A DNA stretch of 64,000 bases from Nocardia iowensis (GTDB lineage Bacteria; Actinomycetota; Actinomycetes; Mycobacteriales; Mycobacteriaceae). The position numbers and the translations under genes are program-made. Location: contig NZ_CP078145.1 of the NCBI RefSeq assembly GCF_019222765.1, forward strand, positions 8,060,001 through 8,124,000, written 5' to 3'. Below the pieces are notes generated by a model that was not told the DNA's origin, searched no databases, and was given only the letters and a program-made list of their open reading frames with translations. This document shows, piece by piece, positions 41,749-50,375 of the stretch. The stretch's first letter is position 1; every line of letters begins with the position of its first letter.

Positions 41749-41780
41749 GCCGCTGCGGAATCGTGGCTCCGCGAGCATGG

Positions 41781-41818
41781 CTCCGTCGTCCGGGCGGTTA
41801 CTCGCCCGGACGACGGAG
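41781..41818. terminator. Perfect 16-bp stem-loop between convergent genes
   Basis: CTCCGTCGTCCGGGCG (41781-41796) pairs perfectly with 41803-41818 around a 6-base loop. It lies between the convergent oxygenase and serine hydrolase genes and has no T tract on either side. It is a likely bidirectional hairpin terminator or a transcription barrier. Confidence 0.65.
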
Positions 41819-41839
41819 ACCCCTCGAATCAGACTGGCA

Positions 41840-42967
41840 CTAGGGGCACAGCGCGTCACTGAGGATGGCGATGGCCTCGGGCTCCGCCTCCATGTCCTTG
41901 GTGAACTGGTAGGTCACCGCCCGCCCCTCGGTCGTCGCGCCGGTCAACGTGAGATAGCCGTAGATGCCGCCGCCGTGACCGAAGAACTGCGCACCACAGG
42001 ACAAGCGCATCGACCCAAGACCTAGGCCGTAATCCATTGTGGCGTCGGGACCCGCGGGCACAGCGTCACGCATCTCGCGCAGTTCGTCGGCAGGCACCAC
42101 CCGGCCTGCGGCCAGCGCCGCGTAGAAGCGGTTCAAGTCGGCGCCCGTCGCGACCAAGGCGCCTCCCGCCCACGGAATCGACGGCTCGGTGCGCGACACG
42201 TCGGTGACCGTACCGTTCACCACCGCATAACCTTTCGGATGTGGGCCGCGGATATCGCGTTCCCCCGGTCCGGGCAAGTAGGTATCGGCCAATCCCTGAG
42301 GTTGCAGAATCCGCCGGTTCAGCTCATCGACATACGATGCGCCGGTGACCTTTTCGATCAGCATGCCGGCCACGATGTAGTTGATGTTGCTGTATTCCCA
42401 GCGCGTCCCCGGTGCGAAAACGGCGGGCCGTTCGAGGGTCATCGCGACGGCTTCGGCGGGTGTCATCGTGCGATCGTTCAGTACCGCCTGGTACTCATCC
42501 GCGCGCGGATCGTCGGCGAAGTCCGGCAGTCCGGTCTGGTGACGCAGCAGCTGGCGCACCGTGATCGCCCGCCCATCGATGCCGTCCCCGGTCAGCAGCC
42601 CGGGCAGATAGGTATCGACCGGTTCGTCCAGCCGCACCTTTCCCTCCGACACGAGCTGCAAAACGATCGCGCTGGTGAAGGTTTTGGTGATGCTGCCCGC
42701 CCGGACCCGTTGCGGCGGATCGGCCGGAATCGCGGCGCCCGTGGCCATATCGGCCACCCCGCTGGTGAGCACAACGGTCTTACCGTTATCGGTGACGGTC
42801 GCGATCGCCCCGGTGACACCGGCGGCCACGATCCTGTCGATATCGGCCTGTACGGCGCGAATCTTGTTGTCCGACACTCCCGCTGCGGTCTCTGACCCTT
42901 GGTCCGAGGTGCACCCGGCAAGCAGAGCAACCGCGGAAAGGGTGACAATGATCGGTGCGAATCGCAT
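41840..42967 (-). CDS. Serine hydrolase lipoprotein (beta-lactamase/D-Ala-D-Ala carboxypeptidase class C family)
   Basis: A 375-residue exported penicillin-recognising enzyme. The N-terminus MRFAPIIVTLSAVALLAGC has a good lipobox (LAGC). Catalytic motifs are S-x-x-K in AGSITKTF (about residue 92), Y-x-N in WEYSNINY (about 182) and a late HGGGIYGY box in place of K-T-G. This pattern belongs to DD-peptidases and class C-like esterases. ATG 42967 was chosen because it starts the signal peptide. The gene stands alone; the target could be cell-wall peptides or an ester. Confidence 0.88.
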   Translation of the reverse strand: MRFAPIIVTLSAVALLAGCTSDQGSETAAGVSDNKIRAVQADIDRIVAAGVTGAIATVTDNGKTVVLTSGVADMATGAAIPADPPQRVRAGSITKTFTSAIVLQLVSEGKVRLDEPVDTYLPGLLTGDGIDGRAITVRQLLRHQTGLPDFADDPRADEYQAVLNDRTMTPAEAVAMTLERPAVFAPGTRWEYSNINYIVAGMLIEKVTGASYVDELNRRILQPQGLADTYLPGPGERDIRGPHPKGYAVVNGTVTDVSRTEPSIPWAGGALVATGADLNRFYAALAAGRVVPADELREMRDAVPAGPDATMDYGLGLGSMRLSCGAQFFGHGGGIYGYLTLTGATTEGRAVTYQFTKDMEAEPEAIAILSDALCP

Positions 42968-43069
42968 ACCCGAAACGCTAGGAATCGGCGGGCCCGCACA
43001 CATCGGGGACGGACCCCGAGATTCCCCCTGAACCGGCCTCCCCTACAGGGATGAGTCGAAATCCAGGGC

Positions 43070-43100
43070 TTGCGTTGGAGCGCACTCCAACTTTTATGGT
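43070..43100 (+). promoter_or_regulatory. MerR-type promoter with 19-bp spacer
   Basis: TTGCGT (43070-43075) and TATGGT (43095-43100) are separated by 19 bases that contain the inverted repeat GTTGGAG CGCA CTCCAAC (43074-43091). A 19-bp spacer filled by such a repeat is the hallmark of MerR-activated promoters. The ATG at 43107 is 6 bases beyond the -10 box, so the transcript is probably leaderless. No merR gene is in the neighbourhood. Confidence 0.7.
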
Positions 43101-43106
43101 CGTCCC

Positions 43107-43919
43107 ATGACCAGCACCCAGCACCCCACCGGCCAGGACGATCGTTATGCGCGCGGCCTCGCGCTGCTCGAGCAAATCGGCGATCCGGCCGTGCTCGACA
43201 GCCTGGCCGACATCGCCCCCGGCTTCGGCCGCCTCACCGTCGAGTTCGGTTACGGCGACATCCTCTCGCGCCCCGGACTCACCCTGCGGCAGCGGCAGCT
43301 GGCCACCGTGGGCGCGCTCGCCGCCCTCGGCAACGCCGCGCCCCAACTGCGCTTCCACATCGAGGGCGCGCTCAATGTGGGCTGCACCCGCACGGAGATC
43401 GTCGAGACGCTGATCCATGCCAGCGTCTACGCGGGCATCCCGGCCGCGCTCAACGGGCTCACCGCCGCCAAGGAGGTCTTCGCCGCCCGGACCGACCTGC
43501 CCGCCGAACCCGTCCCGGCCACCGCACCGGAAGGCAACCGATTCGACCGCGGTGCGGCCGCTCTCGCCGAGGTCGACGGGCACGCGGGCGAACAGGTCAT
43601 TGCCTCGCTGCAAGACATCGCCCCGGACTTCGCCCGCTACCTCATCGAGTTCGCCTTCGGCGACATCTACTCCCGGCCCGGGCTCGATCTGCGGACCCGC
43701 GAACTGGTGACCGTGGCCATGTGCACCGCCCTCGGCGTCGCGCCGCAGCTGGCAGTGCACGTCCACGGCCTGCTCAACGTCGGGGGCAGCGAAAAGGAGG
43801 CCGTCGAGGTGATGATCCAGATGGCCGGGTACGCCGGATTCCCCGCCGCGCTCAACGGAATCGCGGTGGCGCGCACGGTCTTGGCCGAGCGGAAGAGCCA
43901 TCAGAATTCCGATGTCTGA
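43107..43919 (+). CDS. Tandem carboxymuconolactone decarboxylase-family protein
   Basis: A 270-residue protein made of two CMD/AhpD-like repeats (about residues 15-125 and 145-262). Each contains FGxGDIxSRPGLxLRxRxLxTV and a later HxxGxLNVG segment. The usual AhpD C-x-x-C pair is absent, so it is closer to decarboxylases than to peroxidase partners. It is the first gene behind the MerR-type promoter and probably leaderless, followed by DJ-1 and aldo-keto reductase genes, which suggests a response to aldehydes, quinones or thiol-reactive compounds (inference). Confidence 0.88.
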   Translation: MTSTQHPTGQDDRYARGLALLEQIGDPAVLDSLADIAPGFGRLTVEFGYGDILSRPGLTLRQRQLATVGALAALGNAAPQLRFHIEGALNVGCTRTEIVETLIHASVYAGIPAALNGLTAAKEVFAARTDLPAEPVPATAPEGNRFDRGAAALAEVDGHAGEQVIASLQDIAPDFARYLIEFAFGDIYSRPGLDLRTRELVTVAMCTALGVAPQLAVHVHGLLNVGGSEKEAVEVMIQMAGYAGFPAALNGIAVARTVLAERKSHQNSDV

Positions 43920-43970
43920 TATCGGCGATCCCATTGGCCAGGCTACGGAGGCGGTCCTAGTGTCGGAACT

Positions 43971-44666
43971 ATGGCGAAACTACTTTTTGTGCTGACCGGT
44001 GCCGACACCTGGACACTTTCCGACGGGACCCGGCACCCGACCGGATTCTGGGCCGAGGAATTCGCGGTGCCGTACGAGGCGGTCAAGGCGGCGGGTCATG
44101 AGGTCGTGGTCGCCACCCCCGGCGGCGTGCAGCCACCGGTGGACCAGGGCAGCCTCACCGCCGACGCCAACGGCGGTCAGGACAAGGCCGACAAAATCGC
44201 CGAAACCCTGGCGGAGTGCACCGAACTGCACCATCCCGTCAAACTGGCGGAGGTCGACCTCACCGACTATGCCGCGGTCTTCTACCCCGGCGGCCACGGC
44301 CCCATGGAAGACCTCGCGGTCGATGCCGAATCCGGCAAGCTGCTCACCGCCGCACTAGAATCCGGTAAGCCGCTGGCGGTCGTCTGCCACGGGCCCGCCG
44401 CGCTGCTCGCCGCCACGAAGGCCGACGGCAGCAATGCCTTCGCCGGGTACGCGCTGACCGGATTCAGCAACGCGGAGGAGACCCAGGCCGGTCTGGCGGA
44501 CAGGGCACAGTGGCTGCTGCAGGACCGGCTCGTCGAGTTGGGCGCCGACTTCCGCGAGGGCGAACCGTGGGCGCCGAATGTCGTCGTCGACCGTAACCTG
44601 ATCACGGGACAGAATCCCGGCTCCTCCGCCGCCGTGGCCACGGCGCTGCTGCAAAAGTTGGGCTGA
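43971..44666 (+). CDS. DJ-1/PfpI-family protein (Hsp31-like, type 1 glutamine amidotransferase domain)
   Basis: A 231-residue single-domain protein with the nucleophilic-elbow cysteine in [13 protein letters not shown] (about residue 140), the glutamate-bearing [16 protein letters not shown] and [13 protein letters not shown]. This matches Hsp31/YhbO-like proteins with glyoxalase III or deglycase-type activity. It follows the CMD gene by 51 bases and precedes an aldo-keto reductase, consistent with carbonyl detoxification. Confidence 0.88.
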   Translation: MAKLLFVLTGADTWTLSDGTRHPTGFWAEEFAVPYEAVKAAGHEVVVATPGGVQPPVDQGSLTADANGGQDKADKIAETLAECTELHHPVKLAEVDLTDYAAVFYPGGHGPMEDLAVDAESGKLLTAALESGKPLAVVCHGPAALLAATKADGSNAFAGYALTGFSNAEETQAGLADRAQWLLQDRLVELGADFREGEPWAPNVVVDRNLITGQNPGSSAAVATALLQKLG

Positions 44667-44811
44667 CGTTTCGCTCGCCGCGAACGCCACCCGCGTGCGG
44701 GGAATCGACAGCACGACGTCGACGTTGCTCGCGATAGCACCGTCGCCTCGCGACGGCCGACCGGCTCGTCCGCTTTCGCGCAATTCCACTTCGGAAGGAA
44801 CCGAATTTCCT

Positions 44812-45684
44812 ATGAGCACCAACCTCCACGCACGGCCCGCCGAAGCGTCCGGCACCTTCGCCCTCGGCGGTGACCTACCCGTTCACCGGCTCGGCTACGG
44901 CGCCATGCAGCTGACCGGTCCCGGCGTCTGGGGCGAACCCGAGGATCCTGACGAGGCGGTACAGGTTTTGCGGCGGGCCGTCGAACTCGGCATCAATTTC
45001 ATCGACACCGCCGATTCCTATGGCCCGTTCGTCAGCGAGCAGCTCATCCGGAAGGCATTGCACCCGTACGCCGATGATCTGGTGATCGCTACCAAGGGCG
45101 GCTTGACGCGCTCGGGGCCGGGCGACTGGCGGCCGGTCGGCAGGCCCGAATATCTGCGCCAGCAAACCGAACTCAGCCTGCGCCACCTCGGCGTCGAGCA
45201 GATCGACCTCTACCAGCTGCATCGGATCGACGAGCAGGTGCCGCTGGCCGATCAGCTCGGCGAGCTCGTGCTGCTCCAGCAGGAGGGCAAGATCCGGCAC
45301 ATCGGCGTCTCCCAGGTGAGCGTCGAGCAGCTGAAGCAGGCCCGCGAGATCGCCACGATCGTCTCGGTGCAGAACCTGTACAACCTGGCCAACCGCACCG
45401 ACGAGGACGTGCTCGACTACGCCGAGCGGGAGAGCATCGCGTTCATCCCGTGGTTCCCGATCGCCACCGGCGAGCTCGCGCGGCCGGGCGGCCCGCTCGA
45501 CGCGATCGCCAAGGAGCACGGCGCGAGCCCCGCCCAGCTCGCGCTCGCCTGGCTGCTGCGCCGCTCGCCGGTAATGCTGCCGATTCCCGGCACCTCCAGC
45601 GTCGCGCACCTCGACGAGAACACCGACGCCGCGCGGATCACCTTGACCGACAAGGAGTTCGAGGCGCTCTCCGCGGCAGCCTGA
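44812..45684 (+). CDS. Aldo/keto reductase
   Basis: A 290-residue NADPH-dependent (beta/alpha)8 reductase. Visible features are [10 protein letters not shown] (catalytic Asp and Tyr, about residues 64-70), LVIATKGG (catalytic Lys), [11 protein letters not shown] (catalytic His) and the C-terminal [18 protein letters not shown] cofactor site. ATG 44812 was chosen because GGAAGGA lies upstream; the open frame extends further upstream. It is the last gene of the CMD/DJ-1/AKR group and is followed by a strong terminator. Confidence 0.9.
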   Translation: MSTNLHARPAEASGTFALGGDLPVHRLGYGAMQLTGPGVWGEPEDPDEAVQVLRRAVELGINFIDTADSYGPFVSEQLIRKALHPYADDLVIATKGGLTRSGPGDWRPVGRPEYLRQQTELSLRHLGVEQIDLYQLHRIDEQVPLADQLGELVLLQQEGKIRHIGVSQVSVEQLKQAREIATIVSVQNLYNLANRTDEDVLDYAERESIAFIPWFPIATGELARPGGPLDAIAKEHGASPAQLALAWLLRRSPVMLPIPGTSSVAHLDENTDAARITLTDKEFEALSAAA

Positions 45685-45696
45685 ACCAACCCCGAA

Positions 45697-45740
45697 GCAA
45701 GGCGGACTCGGCCCCACCCCGAGTCCGCCTTGCTCATTTT
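45697..45740 (+). terminator. Rho-independent terminator after the aldo/keto reductase gene
   Basis: GCAAGGCGGACTCGG (45697-45711) pairs perfectly with 45719-45733 around a 7-base loop and is followed by TCATTTTT. This is the clearest intrinsic terminator in the window. It overlaps the stop codon of the small gene on the other strand. Confidence 0.88.
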
Positions 45741-45922
45741 TCGGCGGCCCGCCGGAAGCAGTAGGCCGCCGCGGCCAGATACTGGCGGCAACGCGCGCCG
45801 TGACCGCCGTGCACGGTGAGGATGAATCGCGCTCGGTCGTAGCTGAGACCCACCGGATCAAGCCCGCAGTCGCGGCTTTGTACTCGCCACAATTCCCGGA
45901 CATCCGAGTGCAATACGTCCAT
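45734..45922 (-). CDS. Small conserved-type hypothetical protein (62 aa)
   Basis: A 62-residue protein (MDVLHSDVRELWRVQSRDCG start, CRQYLAAAAYCFRRAAEK end). ATG 45922 has an almost perfect ribosome binding site, GGAGGT, five bases away, which makes the gene believable despite its size. It has three cysteines and no membrane segment. It is divergent from the HTH-TPR regulator, and such regulators in actinobacteria are often paired with a small partner protein, but this is not the usual DUF397 sequence. Function unknown. Confidence 0.6.
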   Translation of the reverse strand: MDVLHSDVRELWRVQSRDCGLDPVGLSYDRARFILTVHGGHGARCRQYLAAAAYCFRRAAEK

Positions 45923-46179
45923 TGTTCACCTCCACGTAAAGTCGGTGCACCCGGCACCGAAAGGCGCCCCGGAATCCCGCGGGACACGGATGGATCGGAC
46001 CGTGTCGGACCTTGCGTCGGATTCTGGAATGCCGGCGCCCTCGTCAGGGGTTTGGGCAGAACCCCCGGCACCGGGTGCTGCTTCAGCGTGCACGTTGCGA
46101 TTCGGTGGATAACAGTCCCGAATGCGGTAATTGCGAGTAGTTTCCGTTTGTATCAGCCTGGTGCGAGGAAGCGGGACCT

Positions 46180-47526
46180 ATGGTTGAGATCGACTGGACG
46201 GGCGAGGATGTCCGAGCGCTTCGCGCCGCGATGCGGCGAAGTCGGTACGAATTCGCGCGTCTGGTGGGCGTCACCCCGCGCACCGTCGTCCTATGGGAAA
46301 ACGGCCGGACCAACCGCATGCATGCCGCGAGCCAGCGGCTGCTCGACCGGGTTCTGTCCGAAGCCGATCCCGTCGTCGTCGCGCGATTCGAGCGGGCCGT
46401 CACAGCGAGCCGGGGCACCGGCTTCGACCTAGCGGACACCTACTCGGCGCTCGATACGGAAACCCAGCTCGGTAGGGACATCGGGCTCGACAAGGAAGTC
46501 GAGGATGACGACGTGCGAAGGCGAGAGTTATTGGCCTGCATCGGGGTCGGCCTCACCGGGCCTGCCGCCGATCTGGTAGCGGGCGAACCGGAGAAGATGC
46601 TGGCCACCCTGGATGCCGGATCGATCAGCGAGCGACGCCTCGAACTGTTCGAGCACTCGGTCGAGGCACTCGGCAAACAGGTGGTGCGGGTGCCGCCACA
46701 CGAGCTGCTCGCCACCACCCTCGAGCAGTTCCGCACCGTCCGTGGAACTCTCGGCCAGCGGCAGGCAACCCACCATCAGGTCCGGCTGGTGCGCACGGCG
46801 GGCCGACTGGCCAATGTGGTCGGCGAGATCCTGTTCAACGAAGGACATCTGGGCCAGGCCCGCATGTGGTACGGCACCGCTATCCACGCCGCGCAAGACA
46901 TCGGTGATCGATATTCCGAGGATATCGCCATGGCCGGTCTCGCATATCTACCGACCTATAGCGACAAACCGAAGGAAGTCTTGAACTTGCTCGGTGGCCG
47001 CCTCGACCAGAATCCGGCACACGGCCCCGCCGCCGCCTGGTTGTGGGGAATAGCGGCCAGGGCACATGCCCGTCTCAATAATGCCGACCAGTTCGCGCGG
47101 TGTATCGAAAGATCCGGACGTGCATTGGAAAATATTGACCCGGAAGAGCTTACGGTCGGAATCTTTTCTTATCGCCCGGAAAAGCTCGCGTTCTATCAAG
47201 CTATCGGCTACGCCGATCTCGGCCGCGCGGCGGAAACCGCCAACGCCGCTGCCCGCGCGCTGGCCAGGTACGACCCGAAGGAAACAACGGAACCGGCGCT
47301 CGTCCGCCTCGAACACGCCACCGCGTTGCTGAGTTCCGGAGAAATCGATGAAGCGTGTTCCGTTGCGACACAAGCGATCACCAGTCACCACACCTACATC
47401 GGCCTGACTGTCACCAAGCGCGCCAGGCAGTTCGACGCCGCGCTCACCGGTTTTCGCGGTCGAGCGGTCGCCGAGTGGCGCCAGCACGCCCGCTCGGTCA
47501 TCGAGTCGACCCGAACGAAGGCATAG
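46180..47526 (+). CDS. HTH (XRE-type) regulator with TPR-like C-terminal region
   Basis: A 448-residue protein. The N-terminal HTH (about residues 9-60) reads DVRALRAAMRRSRYEFARLV then GVTPRTVVLWENGR. Residues about 130-440 are helical repeats of TPR type, as seen in pairs such as HLGQARMWYGTAIHAAQDIG and ARLNNADQFARCIERSGRAL. This plan is common for signal-dependent regulators in Streptomyces and Nocardia. It is divergent from the 62-residue gene, the likely partner or target. Start ATG 46180 lies directly before the HTH. Confidence 0.85.
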   Translation: MVEIDWTGEDVRALRAAMRRSRYEFARLVGVTPRTVVLWENGRTNRMHAASQRLLDRVLSEADPVVVARFERAVTASRGTGFDLADTYSALDTETQLGRDIGLDKEVEDDDVRRRELLACIGVGLTGPAADLVAGEPEKMLATLDAGSISERRLELFEHSVEALGKQVVRVPPHELLATTLEQFRTVRGTLGQRQATHHQVRLVRTAGRLANVVGEILFNEGHLGQARMWYGTAIHAAQDIGDRYSEDIAMAGLAYLPTYSDKPKEVLNLLGGRLDQNPAHGPAAAWLWGIAARAHARLNNADQFARCIERSGRALENIDPEELTVGIFSYRPEKLAFYQAIGYADLGRAAETANAAARALARYDPKETTEPALVRLEHATALLSSGEIDEACSVATQAITSHHTYIGLTVTKRARQFDAALTGFRGRAVAEWRQHARSVIESTRTKA

Positions 47527-47611
47527 CGAACCGTCATTCGGCGGCGGCTCACGATCAGACGTGCTGATCGGTGAGATTCCGGCGAGCCGACGGTGGTGCG
47601 CTGCTGTGGCG

Positions 47612-47773
47612 CTAAGCGTTGGCGGTGTCCTGCGGACGGTGCCGGTGCATGATCCGGTCCAGCCAGACGCTGATCTGTTGTGTTTGCGCGGGAGTCGGGC
47701 GTCCCGCCTCCCAACGGTGGGCTGCTTCGATCAACGTCTCCGGCAGCGTGGGGGTGATCCGTTGATTCGTCAT
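47612..47773 (-). CDS. Small hypothetical protein (53 aa)
   Basis: A possible 53-residue protein starting MTNQRITPTLPETLIEAAHR and rich in polar and helical residues. The ribosome binding site is weak (GAAG only) and no family is recognised. It lies 121 bases downstream of the mbtH gene on the same strand. It could be real or a chance frame; there is no strong evidence either way. Confidence 0.35.
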   Translation of the reverse strand: MTNQRITPTLPETLIEAAHRWEAGRPTPAQTQQISVWLDRIMHRHRPQDTANA

Positions 47774-47894
47774 ACTTCTATGATGCACTGGGGCGCAGCG
47801 AAGTACGAGTAGGGGGCGGGGTGCGCCGGTCGGCAGCGGGATTTGCGGCGGCACACCCCGCCCATACGGGCGGTTTGGGCGGTTCGGTACGGCC

Positions 47895-48113
47895 TCAGGG
47901 TGTTTCGTTGGACATGGCCTCGATGAGGGACTTCGGCCGCATATCGACCCAATGGGTTCGGACGTACCGCAGACAGGCCTGGCGTGCGGCAGCGCCGTAG
48001 GCGATGGTCCAGCCGCCGGGGACGGCGGCGAAGACCGGCCAGAGCGAGTGCTCGCCATCGTCATTGACGAGGACGTAGAACTGCGCGTCGTCGTCATCGA
48101 AGGGGTTGTTCAT
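47895..48113 (-). CDS. mbtH: MbtH-family NRPS chaperone (orphan)
   Basis: A 72-residue MbtH-like protein, an activator and folding partner of NRPS adenylation domains. It has the family pattern: NPFDDDD start, YVLVNDDGEHSLWPVF, VPGGW, and a C-terminal THWVDMRPKSL, with all expected tryptophans. ATG 48113 follows AGGAAAA. No intact NRPS lies beside it, but upstream on the same strand are short remnants of A and C domains (48399-48618). It may serve the NRPS at the left end of the window in trans (inference). Confidence 0.9.
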   Translation of the reverse strand: MNNPFDDDDAQFYVLVNDDGEHSLWPVFAAVPGGWTIAYGAAARQACLRYVRTHWVDMRPKSLIEAMSNETP

Positions 48114-48398
48114 CGGGGTTTTCCTTTTCCTGGTTGGGTCAGGTTTTCGGGGTCTGTGCGCGGAAGAGGGGTGCCGACGGCCGACGGCATGACCGGTCGG
48201 CGACGCGCGGCAATGCGCGGCGACGGTGCGGATGATTCGAAAGAGGGTGCGGGGAACGACTCCTCGGCAGTCGCGGAGACGCCGGGGTAGATGACGGGGT
48301 GCACACTTCGATGGCGGGTTCGCCGGACAGATCCGCGGTGCAGCGGAACTCGGCGGAATCCCCGTCGGTGCCGGACCTTCCCTGTGTCCGGCACCGAC

Positions 48399-48618
48399 GA
48401 AGTCTGTGGCGACCACTTGGCCGTCGGTGACCGTGAGCTGCGGATCGAACTCGGTCACGCCTTCCCCCAGCGTACTGGCGACCACCGACAAGTCGGGCAA
48501 TTCGACGTCGATTGTCGAAACTTCATCGCCGGCGAGCGACCCTCCAGCGCACCGGACCACGCCGGCTGAGCTGTACCCCCGACAGATACAGCTCACCCGG
48601 CGCTGCGGTCTCGGGGAC
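48399..48618 (-). pseudogene. NRPS remnants (A-domain and C-domain fragments) upstream of mbtH
   Basis: Two short pieces in different reading frames look like NRPS debris. At 48565-48618 the frame gives VPETAAPGELYLSGVQLS, the adenylation-domain segment normally followed by ARGY, here lost. At 48399-48521 another frame gives IDVELPDLSVVAS and EFDPQLTVTDGQVVATDF, resembling the late C-domain pattern ELPGLSV...FDLQLTV. The order A then C suggests an ancestral multi-module gene that lost most of its length. The rest of 48114-48859 (about 745 bases) holds no convincing gene. Confidence 0.5.
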
Positions 48619-48859
48619 TGCTGGGGCCGCGCGCTGCACCGGCCCGACTCCGTATGGTGCACCAGAGCCTCCTCATTTGGCGAAACAACAGCGAGCCGGC
48701 GCCTGCGGGCAGCACGAATACGCCGGTGCCCCAGGCTGCTCTGCCCGGTGCACGGCCCCGATCACTCAGTCGATTCGGCGAAGGGCGCGCGGCGCTCGCC
48801 TCAGCTTCTGGCTACCACACACGGACGCGACCCGTGTGTTGCGAACATTAGGCGTTCGA

Positions 48860-50341
48860 TTAATAAAGTGGACGATTTTCCATTGAACAATTCCGGGCGG
48901 CCTTTTCGGCGATCATCACCGTCGTGGCCTGCGGGCCACGGCTCAACGGCACCGGGACGACAGCGAGATCGACCACCGACAAACCGGTCACGCCGTGCAC
49001 CCGGCACCGCTCGTCCACCACCGCTCGATCGTCGGTCGCGGGCCCCATCCGGCAGGTGCCGGAGAGGTGTTGCGAGGTAGCCAGATTCGCCTGCAGCCAG
49101 GCACCGGCCTGCTGCGGCGACCGCGGTATCCGCTCGGTGAGCAGTTCCGCCGACATGTGGTGCAGCACCTCCGATGCCGTCGCGACCGCGTCGCGTAGCC
49201 GGGTCCGATCGTGCTCGGCCGAGAGATAGTCGTGCTCGATGACCGGCGGTACCGCGGGGTCGGCCGAGCGCAGCCGCAACACACCGGCGGAGCGCGGCCG
49301 CATCAGGGCAACGCCGAGTCGTCCTACGCCAGGGGTGAAAGCGACCGTGTAGGGGCGGATTTCGACATCGTCGGTTTCCAGGACGTATTCCAAGGGAACG
49401 GTTGCTCGTTCCGGTGTGCGGAGTCGATATTCGAGACCGATTTCGGGGTGGTCGGTGAACCAGGCACCGACCGGTGCGGGATGCACGACCGGGATATCGA
49501 GTGCCCGCAGCTGTTCGGGGTTGCCGATGCCGGAACGCAGCAGCAGCGCGGCGGATTCGATCGCGCCCGCGCTGAGCACGATGCGGTCGGCCCAGATGGT
49601 TTCGGTCCGGTCGTCGCGCAGCACGTCGACACCGACGGCGGCCGTGCCGTGGAAGCGGATGCGCAGCACCGACGTCGCGCTCCGCACCGTGAGATTCGGC
49701 CGAGACAACACCGGCAGCAGGTAGCCGGACGCGGTGCTCACCCGCCTACCGTTGTCCGTATTGCACGGCACCGGGCCCACGCCTTCGATGGCACCCGCGC
49801 CTGCGTTGAGATCGGGAATAGCCGGAAACCCCAGTGCCGCACAGGCAATGGCGAACTGCTCGCTCAGCGGTACCGGATTTGCGGTGCGGCGCACCGGAAT
49901 CGGGCCGGACCCGCCATGCCAGGGCTGGTCACCGAAGTCGAGGTCACGCTCCGAACGGCAGTATGCGGGAAGCACCGAATCGAACGACCAGGCCTGCGAC
50001 GAACCCGACTCCGCGCTCCACGCCGCGAAGTCCGCCGCGGTGGCCCGCACGAAGTAACTGCCGTTGACCGCACCCGAACCGCCGAGCACCTTGCCGCGCA
50101 CTATGTTTCCCCGCACCGCTACGCCGTCGTCGGCGAGGGTGACCGGATAGCGCCACAGCCACGGTGCGTCCGCGCCGATCGGCATGCGGGTGGCGTCGAG
50201 CAGTTCCGCCGGAAATCCGTCCGGCGCGACCCACATCGGACCGGCCTCGAGCAGCCGGACGGTGTGGTCCGGCTGCTCGGTCAACCGTGCCGCGAGCACA
50301 CAGCCCGCGGTGCCGCCCCCGACGATGAGCGTGTCGGTCAT
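48860..50341 (-). CDS. mftG: Mycofactocin-system GMC oxidoreductase MftG
   Basis: A 493-residue FAD-dependent glucose-methanol-choline oxidoreductase. The FAD fold begins TDTLIVGGGTAGCVLAARL; GMC signature 1 lies in VRGKVLGGSGAVNGSYFVRA, signature 2 in LSAGAIESAALLLRSGIG (about residue 260) and the active-site histidine in SQHLSGTCRMG (about residue 430). MftG is linked to re-oxidation of mycofactocinol. It directly follows mftF (34-base gap), the standard order. Its C-terminus is ordinary; no frameshift is seen. Confidence 0.9.
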   Translation of the reverse strand: MTDTLIVGGGTAGCVLAARLTEQPDHTVRLLEAGPMWVAPDGFPAELLDATRMPIGADAPWLWRYPVTLADDGVAVRGNIVRGKVLGGSGAVNGSYFVRATAADFAAWSAESGSSQAWSFDSVLPAYCRSERDLDFGDQPWHGGSGPIPVRRTANPVPLSEQFAIACAALGFPAIPDLNAGAGAIEGVGPVPCNTDNGRRVSTASGYLLPVLSRPNLTVRSATSVLRIRFHGTAAVGVDVLRDDRTETIWADRIVLSAGAIESAALLLRSGIGNPEQLRALDIPVVHPAPVGAWFTDHPEIGLEYRLRTPERATVPLEYVLETDDVEIRPYTVAFTPGVGRLGVALMRPRSAGVLRLRSADPAVPPVIEHDYLSAEHDRTRLRDAVATASEVLHHMSAELLTERIPRSPQQAGAWLQANLATSQHLSGTCRMGPATDDRAVVDERCRVHGVTGLSVVDLAVVPVPLSRGPQATTVMIAEKAARNCSMENRPLY

Positions 50342-50375
50342 CCGAACCCGGTCCGATCGGTGCTGACGGCGCGGA

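Noticed and set aside
47895..48662. A 255-residue protein extending MbtH far upstream
   Set aside because: The extra residues are low-complexity or NRPS debris. MbtH proteins are about 70 residues, and ATG 48113 has its own ribosome binding site.
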